Shown: positions 26,865-34,687 of the stretch, one piece after another
Layout: every line of letters starts with the position of its first letter
Position numbering within the stretch: position 1 is the first letter of the stretch
Assembly (NCBI GenBank): GCA_028283825.1
Contig: JAPWJW010000005.1
Location: 186,001-250,000 of the forward strand
Origin: Azospirillaceae bacterium
GTDB lineage: Bacteria; Pseudomonadota; Alphaproteobacteria; Azospirillales; Azospirillaceae
DNA length: 64,000 nt
Direction of reading: 5' to 3'
Made by a program: the position numbers and the translations under genes
Notes under the pieces: model-generated
Told to the model about the DNA's origin: nothing
What the model saw: only the letters and a program-made list of their open reading frames with translations
The model's database searches: none

Positions 26865-27158
26865 ATGCCCGTTGATGTGAGCTTAATGTTGTCCGCGCAG
26901 AGAGCCTTCCTTGGTCGAATTCATCCTGAGATTCGAATGATAAAAGTAAAGGTAATCGATAAAAGATTGGAATTATGTTCAATTTTAGATAGTCATATCA
27001 GTGACAGAGCGCGCGATGACATATCTGAAGCCATAACGGAAATTATAGCTGACTTTCCTGTCGTAGATGATTTCATAGAACGCTTAGAAATTTCTTCGGA
27101 CGCGCTTCCCAAGGAAAATGTAATTGAGGAAGGTTGGATATATCAGCGCGCTGAGTAA
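26865..27158 (+). CDS. Probable immunity protein for the Ntox50-like tip
   Basis: 97 residues from the ATG at 26865, preceded by a good ggtggaggt ribosome site; an upstream in-frame start at 26853 is less likely. The sequence (MPVDVSLMLSAQRAFLGRIH, LELCSILDSHISDRARDDIS) is mixed alpha/beta and unfamiliar to me. Its position 12 bases after a toxin tip and its low GC content argue for an immunity role. Confidence 0.6.
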   Translation: MPVDVSLMLSAQRAFLGRIHPEIRMIKVKVIDKRLELCSILDSHISDRARDDISEAITEIIADFPVVDDFIERLEISSDALPKENVIEEGWIYQRAE

Positions 27159-27340
27159 ATCAGATCTATTAAAAGAAGACGGACGCGACTGATGGTGCGG
27201 GTTCTCTGTGCTGGAAAACGTGCGTCAGGGGGCTCGCCGGGCTAAACTGCCTCCCATCGGGCGAACGCGCCCGGTAAGCCGTTGGAACCACCGGGAAAAA
27301 GGAGGCTCGGTACGACACCTCGCGTCAGGGTGTTGTGATT
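27159..27340. other. Non-coding spacer with possible structured RNA remnant
   Basis: A 182-base stretch between an immunity gene and the next Rhs fragment. It contains complementary segments (for example gccggg near 27237 with cccggt near 27270) and purine-rich motifs such as ggaaccaccgggaaaaagg. The style resembles a group II intron 5' fragment, but no domain V or reverse transcriptase is present, so this is only a suspicion. Confidence 0.25.
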
Positions 27341-27874
27341 GGCCAGAGTGCACAGGATGGGCAGACGGGATCGCCGTATCGCTACGCCGGCATGCGGTAT
27401 GACGAGATCGGGCTGTACGTCACGCCGAACCGCAGCTACGTGCCGGGGATTGGGCGCTGGTTGCAGATGGACCCCAGCGGCATCAAGGATGGGCTGAACA
27501 GGTATGCCTACGTGGGGAACAATCCGCTTGGGTTGACTGATCCGACGGGGCTTGCGGGTTGCTGTGCCGCTGCGGGCATGGGCGCTGCTGAAGCTTCCGA
27601 GGCTGCGTTGGCGGAAGAACGAGCTGCTGCTGCGGCTGCTGTTGGTGAGGAAGAGGCCGGTGCCGTAGGTGCTGCGGGAATGGGCGAAATGCGGATGGCC
27701 CCTGGAGCTGCTCAGGCTATAGCCGAACATGGGCCTGGATCTGAGATAGGGTGGGCCGTAGGGCAGATTGCTGCTGATGCTGAAGCGGCGTTTGGGCGGG
27801 CGGTCGATGCGGTAAAGGGGGCATTTGGTGGTGGGAAAGTTGGCGCCACCGAGGAAATGAATTTGGCCAGTTGA
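27341..27874 (+). pseudogene. Rhs C-terminal fragment 4, truncated by an insertion sequence
   Basis: Starts inside the Rhs core at the same ggccagagtg point as fragment 2. It runs through RYAGMRYDEIGLYVTPNRSY and LNRYAYVGNNPLGLTDPTGL into the Ala/Glu-rich linker shared with fragments 1 and 2. The linker DNA is nearly identical to fragment 1, then changes to resemble fragment 2 (AEHGPGSEIGWAVGQIAADA). The toxin tip is cut off by the IS: the stop codon TGA (27872-27874) is the first three bases of the IS terminal repeat. No immunity gene follows. Confidence 0.8.
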
Positions 27875-27910
27875 ACCGCGCCGGGATTGTCGGAGGCGTT
27901 TTGGTTTGAG

Positions 27911-28816
27911 TCAGGCGGCCATCGCCGGGGTGTCCGTCATGGCGTGGAAGCGAGCCTCAGCTTCGGCGGGCGGGATGTTGCCGATGGGGCCCAGGATCCG
28001 CCGGTGGTTGAACCAATCGACCCATTCCAGGGTGGCGTATTCGACGGCCTCGAAGGATCGCCATGGTCCACGCCGGTGGATCACCTCGGCCTTGTAGAGA
28101 CCGTTGATGGTTTCCGCCAGGGCGTTGTCGTAGCTATCCCCGACACTGCCGACCGAGGGCTCGATCCCGGCGTCGGCCAGGCGCTCGGTGTATTTGATGC
28201 TGACGTATTGAACGCCCCTGTCCGAATGGTGAACCAGGCCGCCGTGCTTGGCCGGTCGCCTTTCATGCAGGGCCTGCTCCAGGGCGTCGAGCACGAAGGC
28301 GGCATGGGCTGTCCGCGACACCCGCCAGCCGACGATGCGCCGGGCGTAGGCGTCGATGACGAAGGCCACGTAGACGAAGCCCTGCCAGGTGGCGACGTAG
28401 GTGAAGTCCGACAGCCACAGCATGTTCGGCCGGGGCGCATAGAACTGCCGATTGACATGGTCCAGCGGACAGGGCGCCGCCTTGTCGCTCACCGTCGTCT
28501 TCACTGGCTTGCCCCGGATCACACCTCGCAGGCCCAGGTCCCGCATCAGTCGGGCGACCGTGCAGCGCGCGACGGCGTGGCCCTCCCGCTTGAGCTGATG
28601 CCAGACCTTGCGCACGCCGTAGACGGCGAAGTTCTCGTCGAACACCCGCCGTATCGCGACCTTCAACCGCGTGTCCCGCTTGGCCCGCGCCGGCAGGCGG
28701 TCCGGGTCGGAGCGCCGCGACGCATGCCGGTGATAGGTGGACGGGGTGATCGGCAACACCTGGCAGATCGGCTCGACCCCGTGCGCACCCCGATGCTCAT
28801 CGATGAAGGCGATCAT
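27911..28816 (-). CDS. IS3-family transposase OrfB (DDE integrase core)
   Basis: 301 residues. An HTH_21-like N-terminus ([20 protein letters not shown]) precedes the rve integrase core. The catalytic triad reads D137 (WLSDFTY), D199 (HHSDRGVQY) and E235 ([12 protein letters not shown]), a DD(35)E spacing. The ATG overlaps the OrfA stop by ATGA in the -1 frame, so a fused OrfAB could be made by -1 frameshifting, as known for IS3 elements. I see no clear slippery heptamer near the junction, so coupled re-initiation is the alternative. Confidence 0.92.
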   Translation of the reverse strand: MIAFIDEHRGAHGVEPICQVLPITPSTYHRHASRRSDPDRLPARAKRDTRLKVAIRRVFDENFAVYGVRKVWHQLKREGHAVARCTVARLMRDLGLRGVIRGKPVKTTVSDKAAPCPLDHVNRQFYAPRPNMLWLSDFTYVATWQGFVYVAFVIDAYARRIVGWRVSRTAHAAFVLDALEQALHERRPAKHGGLVHHSDRGVQYVSIKYTERLADAGIEPSVGSVGDSYDNALAETINGLYKAEVIHRRGPWRSFEAVEYATLEWVDWFNHRRILGPIGNIPPAEAEARFHAMTDTPAMAA

Positions 28817-29139
28817 GGCTTGAACCGGCGGTCGAGCTCCGCCGCCGCAAAATACGCGCTCGCCTTGCGCAGGATCTCATTCGCTTGGCGCAGTTCCCGG
28901 TTCTCCCGTTCCAGCGCCCTCAGCCGTTCCGCAACGTCGCTGGGCACACCGGCCCGCGTGCCTGCTTCAACCTCGGCTTTCTTCACCCATTCGTTCAGCG
29001 TCTGGCCCGAACAGCCGATCTTCGCCGCGATCGACATCACCGCCGCCCAACGGGACGGATGATCCTTCTCATGATCCAGCACCAGCCGCACAGCGCGGGA
29101 CCGAACTTCGGGGGAAAACTTGTTCGTCGTCTTGCTCAT
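28813..29139 (-). CDS. IS3-family transposase OrfA (helix-turn-helix)
   Basis: 108 residues. An HTH_Tnp_1-type segment ([20 protein letters not shown], then [20 protein letters not shown]) precedes a leucine-zipper-like coiled coil ([20 protein letters not shown]). The protein binds the IS ends. It overlaps OrfB by 4 bases and starts about 50 bases inside the right inverted repeat. Confidence 0.9.
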   Translation of the reverse strand: MSKTTNKFSPEVRSRAVRLVLDHEKDHPSRWAAVMSIAAKIGCSGQTLNEWVKKAEVEAGTRAGVPSDVAERLRALERENRELRQANEILRKASAYFAAAELDRRFKP

Positions 29140-29242
29140 CGTGGCTTCAGTCTCTCAGGAGTGAAAGCCTCCGACAATCCCGGCGCGGTTCACCCTGGCA
29201 TCGGATGGTGCTTGGGGCATCTTGCTCTTAAGCTGTTCATGA

Positions 29243-29290
29243 TAGAGCGGAACGCGATCAGGTGATTCCACCTGATCGCGTTCCGCTCTA
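29243..29290. terminator. Perfect long palindrome at the end of the eCIS operon
   Basis: Two exact 22-base arms (29243-29264 and 29269-29290) surround a 4-base loop (attc); the left arm begins tagagcggaacgcgatcagg. The right arm includes the stop codon of the ATPase gene. It could form a very stable RNA hairpin and end transcription from the minus strand, although no U tract is visible. Similar agagcgg... palindromes recur between genes in alphaproteobacterial genomes, so it may also be a dispersed palindromic element. Confidence 0.6.
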
Positions 29291-30718
29291 ACGCAAGTAG
29301 CGCCCCTCCTTGTTCAATTCCTGGCGAATTGCCTGCATCAGGTCGTTGGCGGTGATGGTGGCCGGTTTCCGCTCCACTGCCAGCAGGCAGGCGTAGCGCA
29401 GCACGTTCAGGATGCTGCCGCCGGCCAGTTCGTGATCCGTCGCCAGGCGCTCCAAATCCACGTCCGCGGCCAGGTCGAACGGCTGGTCCTGGAAATTGTC
29501 CCGCCACAGTCGCAGGCGCGCGTCCGTATCCGGCATGGGAAACAGGATGGAGGATTGGAAGCGCCGGGTGAATGCCTCATCCATATGGGCGCGCTGGTTG
29601 GTGGCCAGGATGACCACGCCCGGGAAATCCTCCAGCCGTTGCAGCAGATAGGCGATCTGCTGGTTGGCGGAGCGGTCGTTGGCGCTGCGCGTTTCCGTGC
29701 GTTTCCCGAACAGGGCGTCGGCCTCGTCGAAGAACAGGATCCAATTGCGGTGCTGGGCCTGGTCGAACAGGTTGCCCAGGTTCTTTTCCGTCTCACCGAT
29801 CCATTTCGACACGACGCGCGACAGGTCCACCCGATAGACCGCCAGGCCATGCGCCTTGCCCAGCAGGCTGGCGGTCAGCGTCTTGCCCGTTCCCGGCGGC
29901 CCATAGAACAGGCTGCGGTAACCGGGCTTCAGACGCTTGGCCAGGCCCCAGCCGTTCATCAGCGTGTCGGCGTGGCGGATCCAGCGGCGGATCATCTCCA
30001 CCTGGGCGCGGGTGGGTGTGTCCAGCACCAGGTCGTCCCAGTCCAGCGCGGTGGTGATGCGCTGGGCCGGAAACTCGGGACCGGGCGGCGGCTGGTAGTC
30101 CCCCCCGCTCAACAGCCGTTCCAGATATTCCGGTGACAGTCGCAGCAGGGCCGACGGTGGCGGCTCCTCACCGCCGCGATGGTCCGGCGCCAGGATGCCC
30201 TGGACGGTCAGGCGATGCTCGGCCGCGAACAGGGGGCGGTGGGCCAGGCGCCGGGCCCGGTCGCCCCCGGCCAGCAGAAACAGCGCCGTCTCCGCCGTGG
30301 GCAGGAAGCCCGCGTGCGCTTGGCCGATGTGGCCGCCGAACTCGCTGAAGCGCCGGCCTATGGCCTGGTTCTGGATGAGGAAGGGGTCAAGCAGTTCCGG
30401 CGCCAGATGGGGGATGAGGGCCAGGATCAGGACCAGCCGCTCCGCCGCGTCCAGGCGAAGGTCGCGCACCAGCCGGGCGTAGGGGGCGTCGCCCTTGGGT
30501 AGGCGGGGTGGCGGCGGCAGGCCGCCCGCCGGTGGCGGCGCGCCGTCGCGGGGCGCGTGTGCGGCGAAGCGGTGCTCCAGCACCCGCTGGAACCACGCGA
30601 TCTCCAAATCCAGCACGCGGCCGTTGGCGGCATGGATCGCGGCGGCATCCGGGCCGGCCGGGCCTGTGCCGGCAGGATTGGGGCCAATGGGATTGGGGTG
30701 GCGCGCGCTCTCGCTCAT
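29288..30718 (-). CDS. AAA+ ATPase of a contractile injection system (Afp15-like)
   Basis: About 476 residues. The C-terminal half is an AAA+ module: Walker A GPPGTGKT (about residues 269-276), Walker B ILFFDEADALFG (about 324-335), and an arginine-finger region (DEAFTRRFQSSILFPMP). A Pro-rich N-terminal segment and a helical domain (about 80-200) precede it. Every eCIS carries such an ATPase; Afp15/Pvc15 is thought to help assembly or cargo loading. An alternative ATG at 30730 overlaps the upstream gene region. It is the last gene of the operon. Confidence 0.85.
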   Translation of the reverse strand: MSESARHPNPIGPNPAGTGPAGPDAAAIHAANGRVLDLEIAWFQRVLEHRFAAHAPRDGAPPPAGGLPPPPRLPKGDAPYARLVRDLRLDAAERLVLILALIPHLAPELLDPFLIQNQAIGRRFSEFGGHIGQAHAGFLPTAETALFLLAGGDRARRLAHRPLFAAEHRLTVQGILAPDHRGGEEPPPSALLRLSPEYLERLLSGGDYQPPPGPEFPAQRITTALDWDDLVLDTPTRAQVEMIRRWIRHADTLMNGWGLAKRLKPGYRSLFYGPPGTGKTLTASLLGKAHGLAVYRVDLSRVVSKWIGETEKNLGNLFDQAQHRNWILFFDEADALFGKRTETRSANDRSANQQIAYLLQRLEDFPGVVILATNQRAHMDEAFTRRFQSSILFPMPDTDARLRLWRDNFQDQPFDLAADVDLERLATDHELAGGSILNVLRYACLLAVERKPATITANDLMQAIRQELNKEGRYLR

Positions 30719-30723
30719 CCGAT

Positions 30724-33700
30724 TCACCATGTCACGTGGATGGGTGCCGGCATCCACCGCTGGAACGCCACGCTGAAGCTCCAGGGGACCTGGTCGACCA
30801 GCACGTCCACCGTCTTGCGCTGCACCGTCAGCGCCCAACCGGCCTCCGTCTGGTTCAGGCGTCCCTGGCGCTGCAGGAACGTTTCCCGCAGGCCGGCGGG
30901 TGAGGTGCTGCGGATGGCGGGCCAGTTGCCGATGATCGCCTGGGTCAACTGGGCGCACAGCGCCAGCTCCGCCTCGGAGGGCGCGATGGACGGTGCCACC
31001 GGCGTGGAGGGCGCCAGGCCGCACAACAGCTTGTTGAGCACCAGGTCGGGTTCAGGGCGGTCGCAGCGTTCATCGACCAGGTGCTGAAGCAGGTGCACGG
31101 CCCGCGACGCCGCCTCCAGCCCCTGGATGCGCGGCTTGCCGTCCGGCCCGTCGCTCAACACGTCCAGGCCTTTGAAGAAGTGGGGCAGGAAGGGGGCGAC
31201 CAGGACCAGGCCGGCATTCCCGGCATACAGGGACTCACCTGTGGGCATCGTTTCCTCCTCATCCGGGCCGAACCGGGTCTTGCCCCGGTTGGGTTCGGCG
31301 GGTGTTTGGCGCGACGGCGAAGGTCCGGATGGGGCGGCGGCCCTGTGATCCCGGGTGACCTGCGGCGGCTGAAGCACGGCATAAAGCCCGGCCAGGCCGG
31401 CATTACGCGCCAGGAACAGCGCCTGTGCCAGCAGGGGGGCCTGGGCCGCCGGATCCGCGCCGGCCAGGCGCTGGACCAAATCGTTGGCCAGTGACCGCTC
31501 GGTCCGGTCTTCCGCCGGGCGGGCCGCCAGGATGTCCAGCAACATCGCCCAGGGCGGGCCGCCGGCCGTGATCCCCGACAGGGCCCCCGGCGGGGTGCTC
31601 GCCGTCGGAAAATGGCGGTGGGCGGCGGTCAGCACGCCGGCCGCCTGCCGCAGGAAGGTGGCCAGGGGGCCGGCCAGGATCTCCAGCAGCCGGCCCAGGA
31701 TCTCGTCCGGCAGGAAGGCGGCCCAGCGTCGCCGCGTGGCGGGATGTGCCAGGCCGGCCATCAGGGCGTGGCGCAGGTCCGCATCGCCCGCGTCCGCCAT
31801 GCTGGCGATCAGGCGCGCCAGATGGGGAAGGGCCGGATGCGCGTCAGCCCCATCCCCCGTCAGCCAGTCCAGGGCCTGCGCCTTGTCCACCCCGGTCCGG
31901 TCCGGGGGCGGCTCGCGGGGGGGCGGGGCGGCGTCCGGGGCCAGCGGCATGGCGCCGGCCGATGACACGTCCATCAGGTTCAACGGCGCGCCCGCCAGGC
32001 CGGCGGCGGCGGCGCGCAACAGGATATCGCGCCGCCCCTCCGGTGCCCGATCACGCAACAGAAGGGCCAGGGGCCCGGTGGGATCACGCGCCCAGGGCGC
32101 CAGCCGCGCCAGCAGGGCGTCACCCCGCTCCGCCCCCAGCCAGCCCACGGCGCGGGCCAGTCGGGCCAGGCGCTGCCCGGCGTCGGGAACCAGGAACAGC
32201 GCGTGCAGCGCCGCCATCGGGCCGTCGGCCAATCCGGGCAGCGCCGCATCCAGCACCGCCGAGGGTTCCAGCCCGGGCGGGACCCACCAGGGGAAGGTCC
32301 CATGATCCAGCCAATGGCGCAGCAACGCCGCACGGTCGAACCGGCTGGTGGGGTCGGTGCCGTCCACCGGCGTCAGCGGCGCCTCCCCCCGCAGCAGGGG
32401 GGCCAGCGCCTGTTGCCAGGCCGCCGCGTCACCGCCGTCCTCCCGGTCCAGCCAACGCTGCATGGTTTCCGCATGGTCGGGCGCCAGCAGGCGGGCGACC
32501 TCGATGGGCAACAGGTAGTTTAACAGGCGCTCCAGACGCACGGTCCAGGCGGCCGGTTCCGCCCGCGCCAGGCGCCGCAGCAGGGTCGCCAGCCCGGTGG
32601 GGTCGTGTGCGGCCAGCACCCGCAGGTCGACGCCCGGCAACTGGCCGGTCCGCAGGAAACGGTCGACCAGGGGCAGGGGATCGGCCGGCAACGGACCGTC
32701 GCCGGTCTCGGCCAGCAGTTCGCCCAGCACGGCGGGCAGTGACCCGGCCGGCGCCCGGTGGTGCGCCAGCCGGTCCAGGCCACGGCGCAGGGCCGTCAGC
32801 AACAGCGCCTGGTCCAACCCGTCATGGGCGGCGATGCCGTGGATCAGGCTGCGCAACAGGCTGCGCCGGTTGAACTGGCTGCCCGGTTCGCGGGCCACAT
32901 AGGTCAGGGCCAGCGCCCAGGTCAGGCGACGGAACGCCGCCTCGTCCACGGGCAGCAGGGCGTCGGCCCGGTGCAACGCTTGCAGGCCGTCCAGGTAGGA
33001 CAGCACCAGTTCGGCGTGTTCGGCGTCCAGCAGGCCAAGCAGGCGGCCCAGGGCGTCCGGCGCCAATCCCGCCAGCCGATGCAGTGCGGACCGCTGAGAT
33101 GCCAGTCGCCGTACCAGGTCGGCCAGGGAACCGGGGGTGGTGGCGGCCAGGTCGTTGACCAGCGTTCCCAATTCCGACAGGCCCTCGCCGGTGCGCAGCG
33201 CCGCCTCCAGCCGGGCCAGGGGGGCCGTGCCCGCCATGGCTGCTGGCGCGGGGGGCTGGGCGGCGGTGGTCACCGCCCGTTCCCCCGCCAGTTCCACCAT
33301 CACCGCGGGGAATGATGCGGACAGCGGCCGGTGCCGCGCGGTTCGCGCCGCCGCCCGTGACAGCAGGTCCAGCAGCGCCTCATAGGGAACGCTGTCGGCG
33401 GCGGCCATGCCCTGCAGCAGGCGGCGCATGAAATCACGGCGGTTGAACTGCGACCCTGGATCGCGCCACAGGGCCAGCAGCGTGAGCAGGCGCAACAGCC
33501 GATCCAGGCCGGCGTCGGACAGGGCCACCAGCGGCGCGTCGTGATGGGCGGCGGCCAGGTCCGCCAGATAGGCCAGGATCAGATCGGCATGTGCCGGTTC
33601 CTGCGCCGCCACCAGCCGGCCGAAGCCCATGGCCGACAACCGGCGCAGCAGCGCCTCCAGCGCCGGCCGGTCGCCGGCGCGGCGGCGCAGGGGAAGAAGA

Positions 33701-34677
33701 AGGTCATCCAGTCGCCCGGTTTCGGCCGCCGCCGCCACGGCGGTGAAGATGTCCGGTTCGGGCGGTGGGGCCGCGTCGTGGGGTGGGGCGTCCGCCGCCC
33801 GCCCGGCCAGCAACTCCTCCAGCACCGCGGGCAGGGATGACCCCAGCGGCCCGTGGCGCCGCCGCCGTTCCAGCCCCCGGCGCAGCAGGTCCATCAGCCG
33901 GGACAGGGGTATGCCCTCGCGCTCCACCACGCCGGCCAGCAGATCGGCCAGATAGCTGCGGCGGTTGAATTGCGATCCGGCTTCCCGCACCAGATAGTCC
34001 AGGGTCAGCAGCCACAGCAGGCGCCGCAACGCCGATTCCGCCAGCGCCGCCACGGGTTCCTCCCGGTGCAGTACGGCCAGGTCGGCCAGATAGGCCAGGA
34101 TGGTCGCCGCCGCGTCCGGGGTCATCAGGCGCAGCACGTCGCGCAGCCCATCCTCCCCCGCTTGCAGGACCAGGCGTTCCAGCACCCGCCGTTCCCGTCC
34201 CCGGCGCAGCAGCAGGGCGGCCAGGGCCGCCGGCTGTTCCGCCGCCACCCGGCGCAGCAGGGGGGCGGGGGCGTAATCCTCACCCTGCGCCCAGAACGGC
34301 AGGGTGCCGCGCGCGAGGTAGCGGTCCAGCGCTTCCAGCCGCGTCTGCTCCGCTGTCAGGCTGCGGGCGTCGTCGTCGGGGGCATGGCGGGCCCTCGCCA
34401 CCGCTTCCGTCAGCGCCTCCATCAACGCCGTCTCCAGCGTTTGCAGCATGGCCTCCTCCAGCCCCGCCGCCGGCAGCACGCCCAGGTCCAGGTCCAGGCG
34501 GTCCAGGTGGACATGGGCCTCGGCCGGCACCACGGCGTCGAAGACGCGCTGCAACAGCGCCGGCACGCGGTCCCGCGCCAAATCCTCCACCCGGCTGCGC
34601 AGGGCCACGGCCAGACCCGCGTCCGTCAGGTCGGCCTCCACGCTCAGTCGGCGCAGGTGGTGGCGTTGGGCGGGCAT
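30724..34677 (-). CDS. Contractile injection system tape measure protein (CIS_TMP-like)
   Basis: 1,317 residues, Leu/Ala/Arg-rich and almost wholly helical. The N-terminus has the pattern of the CIS tape measure family (HLRRLSVEADLTDAGLAVAL, then HLDRLDLDLGVLP). A unit of roughly 200 residues containing GSQFNRRSYLADLL recurs three times (GSQFNRRDFMRRLL, GSQFNRRSLLRSLI), and a fourth degenerate unit reads TSRFDRAALLRHWL. In this family the number of units may set the tube length. The C-terminal 150 residues, after a Pro-rich break near residue 1130, form a separate domain. The ATPase gene follows 6 bases later. Confidence 0.78.
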   Translation of the reverse strand: MPAQRHHLRRLSVEADLTDAGLAVALRSRVEDLARDRVPALLQRVFDAVVPAEAHVHLDRLDLDLGVLPAAGLEEAMLQTLETALMEALTEAVARARHAPDDDARSLTAEQTRLEALDRYLARGTLPFWAQGEDYAPAPLLRRVAAEQPAALAALLLRRGRERRVLERLVLQAGEDGLRDVLRLMTPDAAATILAYLADLAVLHREEPVAALAESALRRLLWLLTLDYLVREAGSQFNRRSYLADLLAGVVEREGIPLSRLMDLLRRGLERRRRHGPLGSSLPAVLEELLAGRAADAPPHDAAPPPEPDIFTAVAAAAETGRLDDLLLPLRRRAGDRPALEALLRRLSAMGFGRLVAAQEPAHADLILAYLADLAAAHHDAPLVALSDAGLDRLLRLLTLLALWRDPGSQFNRRDFMRRLLQGMAAADSVPYEALLDLLSRAAARTARHRPLSASFPAVMVELAGERAVTTAAQPPAPAAMAGTAPLARLEAALRTGEGLSELGTLVNDLAATTPGSLADLVRRLASQRSALHRLAGLAPDALGRLLGLLDAEHAELVLSYLDGLQALHRADALLPVDEAAFRRLTWALALTYVAREPGSQFNRRSLLRSLIHGIAAHDGLDQALLLTALRRGLDRLAHHRAPAGSLPAVLGELLAETGDGPLPADPLPLVDRFLRTGQLPGVDLRVLAAHDPTGLATLLRRLARAEPAAWTVRLERLLNYLLPIEVARLLAPDHAETMQRWLDREDGGDAAAWQQALAPLLRGEAPLTPVDGTDPTSRFDRAALLRHWLDHGTFPWWVPPGLEPSAVLDAALPGLADGPMAALHALFLVPDAGQRLARLARAVGWLGAERGDALLARLAPWARDPTGPLALLLRDRAPEGRRDILLRAAAAGLAGAPLNLMDVSSAGAMPLAPDAAPPPREPPPDRTGVDKAQALDWLTGDGADAHPALPHLARLIASMADAGDADLRHALMAGLAHPATRRRWAAFLPDEILGRLLEILAGPLATFLRQAAGVLTAAHRHFPTASTPPGALSGITAGGPPWAMLLDILAARPAEDRTERSLANDLVQRLAGADPAAQAPLLAQALFLARNAGLAGLYAVLQPPQVTRDHRAAAPSGPSPSRQTPAEPNRGKTRFGPDEEETMPTGESLYAGNAGLVLVAPFLPHFFKGLDVLSDGPDGKPRIQGLEAASRAVHLLQHLVDERCDRPEPDLVLNKLLCGLAPSTPVAPSIAPSEAELALCAQLTQAIIGNWPAIRSTSPAGLRETFLQRQGRLNQTEAGWALTVQRKTVDVLVDQVPWSFSVAFQRWMPAPIHVTW

Positions 34678-34687
34678 GCGCGGGCGC

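Larger units (their letters stand above)
27872..29192 (-). mobile_element. IS3-family insertion sequence
   Basis: A 1,321-base element bounded by inverted repeats identical over about 26 bases (27872-27897 and 29167-29192), starting tgaaccgcgccgggattgtc. It encodes two overlapping frames typical of IS3 elements. Both frames look intact, so it may be active. I see no matching 3-5 base target duplication: the left flank reads ...gccagt and the right flank ccctgg..., which suggests later rearrangement at one end. Confidence 0.88.

Noticed and set aside
22018-27874. CRISPR or tandem repeat array in the repetitive 22-28 kb region
   Set aside because: The repeats are long Rhs core copies with coding content and irregular spacing, not short regular repeats.
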